Part shown: positions 62,295 through 64,000 of the stretch, piece after piece | How positions within the stretch are numbered: position 1 is the stretch's first letter | Layout: every line of letters begins with the position of its first letter | From: Mucilaginibacter agri | GTDB lineage: Bacteria > Bacteroidota > Bacteroidia > Sphingobacteriales > Sphingobacteriaceae | Direction: 5' to 3' | Length of the DNA stretch: 64,000 nucleotides | Assembly: GCF_009928685.1 (NCBI RefSeq) | Contig: NZ_WWEO01000044.1 | Location: 682,001 to 746,000, forward strand | Made by a program: the position numbers and the translations under genes | The notes under the pieces: generated by a model | Seen by the model: only the letters and a program-made list of their open reading frames with translations | Database searches by the model: none | What the model was told of the DNA's origin: nothing

Positions 62295-63818
62295 TTAATT
62301 AGCCGAATGAAGCACCAAACTACCGTACGGATGATCGCGGTCGTTAAATATTTGTTGAAGCACCACTGGTGCCGAAGTATTATCAAACACCATTACGTTT
62401 TTAACCTTATTGGTGCAATCAAGCCAATCGGCGCCGTTAACTTTACCCGGATCGCCCCTTTTAATAAAGTTTACCCATGCAGCATGCATTTGTACCGATA
62501 GTGCTGCATTAAAACCTTCCGCGTGTTTACTACCAGGTACAGACCATAAATAGGCTAGCTCTTCGCCATGCGACGCGCCTTTGCCGTCTTTACTATAATC
62601 AAAACGATACATATATAATGGATTGCTGACCTCTGCCAAAACCTCCGACAATCGGTAGGAATGCATTTTATACATATATTCTGTAAGCACACTAACCGCT
62701 GCCGAGTCAGGATCTATTGTTTTTAAAGCGGCTTGATAACCGCCTAACACATATTTATAATTATCGCCAAACCAAGCTGATAAAACCGACGAGTCTGGCT
62801 TGTACAGCCTTTTATCCATATTCATAAATAGCCTGGCTTCCTGCTTATTGGTACCAATCAGAAATTTTATCTTCTTGTTCTTATTTCTCGCTAGATATTG
62901 ATAAGGATTTCCTGAGATTATTACACCATCATCAACCGGTCCAAAGTAATTAGTCCCTTGCGCACCATTGCATACTTTTGCTTGTGCAGTTATTAATTGA
63001 TCGGTTGGGAGGTTTAGCAGATCAGCAGCCTTGGTTACGTGCAATTCGTCCATAATCCGTTGGCGAATGGCTTTTGCAGTAACAGAATCCCGCACGCATT
63101 GTACGCCTCCGCTCTCTAATACCAACTGGCTAAATAAGCCTTTTGCAGCTGGTGTCAACAACAAAGTACTGGTAAGTTTGGCGCCTGCCGATTCGCCCAT
63201 CACTGTTACTTTAGACAGATCACCACCAAATGATTTGATGTTCTTTTTGATCCACTTCAAGGCCATCACCAGATCCAGCAAACCATTATTGCCAGACGTG
63301 CGCAAACCTGCGTCGGCATCACCTAAATATGTAAACCCGAATATTCCTAAGCGATAATTAATAGTAACGGTTACCACACTGTCACGATCGGCAAAAGCAT
63401 GGCCATTCATGGTGCTGCCGGTTCCGCCCGTCATACCACCGCCGTGAACCCAAACAACCACTGGCAATTTAGCTTTGGTGTCGATCACAGGTATATACAC
63501 ATTCAAAAACAGACAATCTTCGCTTCCTCTTACTTTGCCACCCTCGCCGCCTTGCGAGGCGGCATTACCGAACTCTTCGCAGGATAGCGTATCCTTCCAT
63601 TTGGCGTGTGGTTGCGGAGCTTTAAAACGCAGGGCTCCAATAGGAGGCTGCGCATACGGCACTCCTTTAAAAACAATAGCCTGTTCTTCTTTTATTCCGC
63701 GTACGTAACCTTCGGCTGTTTTTACCACTGTTGATTGAGCAAAAATTGGATTGCCAAATACACCGAGCAGCAAGAATAGCCCTGCCGAAAATATTGACTT
63801 ATTGATACCGAGCTTCAT
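62295..63818 (-). CDS. exported carboxylesterase, type B
   Basis: 507 residues with a signal peptide (MKLGINKSIFSAGLFLLLGVFGNPIFA). Carboxylesterase type B (PF00135) motifs: VFKGVPYAQPPIGALRF, SEDCLFLNVYIP, oxyanion VHGGG, nucleophile S210 in GESAGA, and a late His in GASHGEELAYLW. It hydrolyses carboxyl esters in the periplasm; the substrate is unknown. It sits between surE and the small membrane protein (9 and 24 nt gaps), an unusual passenger in a lipid A operon. Confidence 0.9.
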   Translation of the reverse strand: MKLGINKSIFSAGLFLLLGVFGNPIFAQSTVVKTAEGYVRGIKEEQAIVFKGVPYAQPPIGALRFKAPQPHAKWKDTLSCEEFGNAASQGGEGGKVRGSEDCLFLNVYIPVIDTKAKLPVVVWVHGGGMTGGTGSTMNGHAFADRDSVVTVTINYRLGIFGFTYLGDADAGLRTSGNNGLLDLVMALKWIKKNIKSFGGDLSKVTVMGESAGAKLTSTLLLTPAAKGLFSQLVLESGGVQCVRDSVTAKAIRQRIMDELHVTKAADLLNLPTDQLITAQAKVCNGAQGTNYFGPVDDGVIISGNPYQYLARNKNKKIKFLIGTNKQEARLFMNMDKRLYKPDSSVLSAWFGDNYKYVLGGYQAALKTIDPDSAAVSVLTEYMYKMHSYRLSEVLAEVSNPLYMYRFDYSKDGKGASHGEELAYLWSVPGSKHAEGFNAALSVQMHAAWVNFIKRGDPGKVNGADWLDCTNKVKNVMVFDNTSAPVVLQQIFNDRDHPYGSLVLHSAN

Positions 63819-63827
63819 GAATCAGGG

Positions 63828-64000
63828 TTATGCGTTAAACTTCCATCCGTTTAAAACCGGGATAGCATGATGGGCGGTCATATCAAACTGAACCGGTACC
63901 ACCGATACGTAATTGTGTTCTAAAGCCCAAACGTCGGTATCTTCGCCCTGATCGTCTAATTGAAATACACCTGTAAGCCAATAGTAAGGTCGTTTGTGAG
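63828..64000 (-). CDS. surE: 5'/3'-nucleotidase SurE, C-terminal fragment
   Basis: The last 57 codons are present, the 5' part is beyond the window. The reading HKRPYYWLTGVFQLDDQGEDTDVWAL, then EHNYVSVVPVQFDMTAHH and the ending VLNGWKFNA matches SurE C-termini. SurE removes phosphate from nucleoside monophosphates in the cytoplasm. First visible gene of the surE-esterase-membrane protein-lpxB run. Confidence 0.82.
   Translation of the reverse strand, partial: HKRPYYWLTGVFQLDDQGEDTDVWALEHNYVSVVPVQFDMTAHHAIPVLNGWKFNA

Overview
The window looks like chromosome of a Bacteroidota bacterium, most likely family Sphingobacteriaceae (Mucilaginibacter- or Pedobacter-like). This is inferred from gene content: an ECF sigma / FecR / SusC / SusD operon, DUF5686 and DUF983 proteins, MKxL-type signal peptides ending in AQ or KA, almost no Shine-Dalgarno sequences, and promoters of the Bacteroidota type (-33 TTG, -7 TAnnTTTG). 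I read 48 protein genes (two cut by the window edges), one tRNA-Ala, several hairpin terminators and some unusual repeats. No phage, transposase, CRISPR array or rRNA was seen.

Layout. 1-6.4 kb: DUF1905 fragment, twin exported NTF2-like proteins, SGNH hydrolase plus cytidine deaminase, an esterase, and parE without parC. 7.3-11.5 kb: an exported protein of about 22 TPRs, an AraC regulator overlapping a DUF983 gene, and two copies of a dispersed inverted repeat. 11.5-18.2 kb (minus): GH78 alpha-L-rhamnosidase, Tat-type sugar isomerase/epimerase, ThuA protein and PQQ dehydrogenase with a cytochrome c domain, readable as a rhamnoside/oxidised-sugar pathway. 18.3-29.4 kb: MtfA-like peptidase, Dps, polyphosphate kinase with an HD-PycTM membrane protein 5 nt upstream, PAP2 phosphatase, a GAF protein, and an outer-membrane protein joining a kinase-like domain to a BamA-type barrel.

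30-33.6 kb: a small unknown protein, a DUF5686 outer-membrane protein and a MarR regulator. A perfect 15-bp inverted repeat lies on the promoter of the first gene, and a 14/15 match to one arm precedes marR, which suggests a self-contained regulatory circuit. 33.8-40.1 kb: a CRP-like-domain histidine kinase, a REC-glutaredoxin-like-thioredoxin reductase fusion and an AraC regulator, converging on a hybrid histidine kinase. 40.4-48.7 kb (minus): ECF sigma, FecR, SusC and SusD, then a seven-haem lipoprotein-like cytochrome.

49-64 kb: class V aminotransferase, GNAT, MocR regulator, a zinc phospholipase C-like protein with a beta-rich C-terminal half, tRNA-Ala(GGC) followed by two 100-bp tandem repeats made of tRNA 3' halves and terminators, a patatin whose catalytic Ser and Asp are split by a large membrane insert, an MFS transporter, two tiny proteins, and a minus-strand operon surE - carboxylesterase - small membrane protein - lpxB.

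The best candidates for new biology are the tRNA-derived repeats, the kinase-like/BamA fusion, the HD-PycTM/ppk1 pair, the MarR operator circuit, the redox-linked two-component pair and the split patatin.
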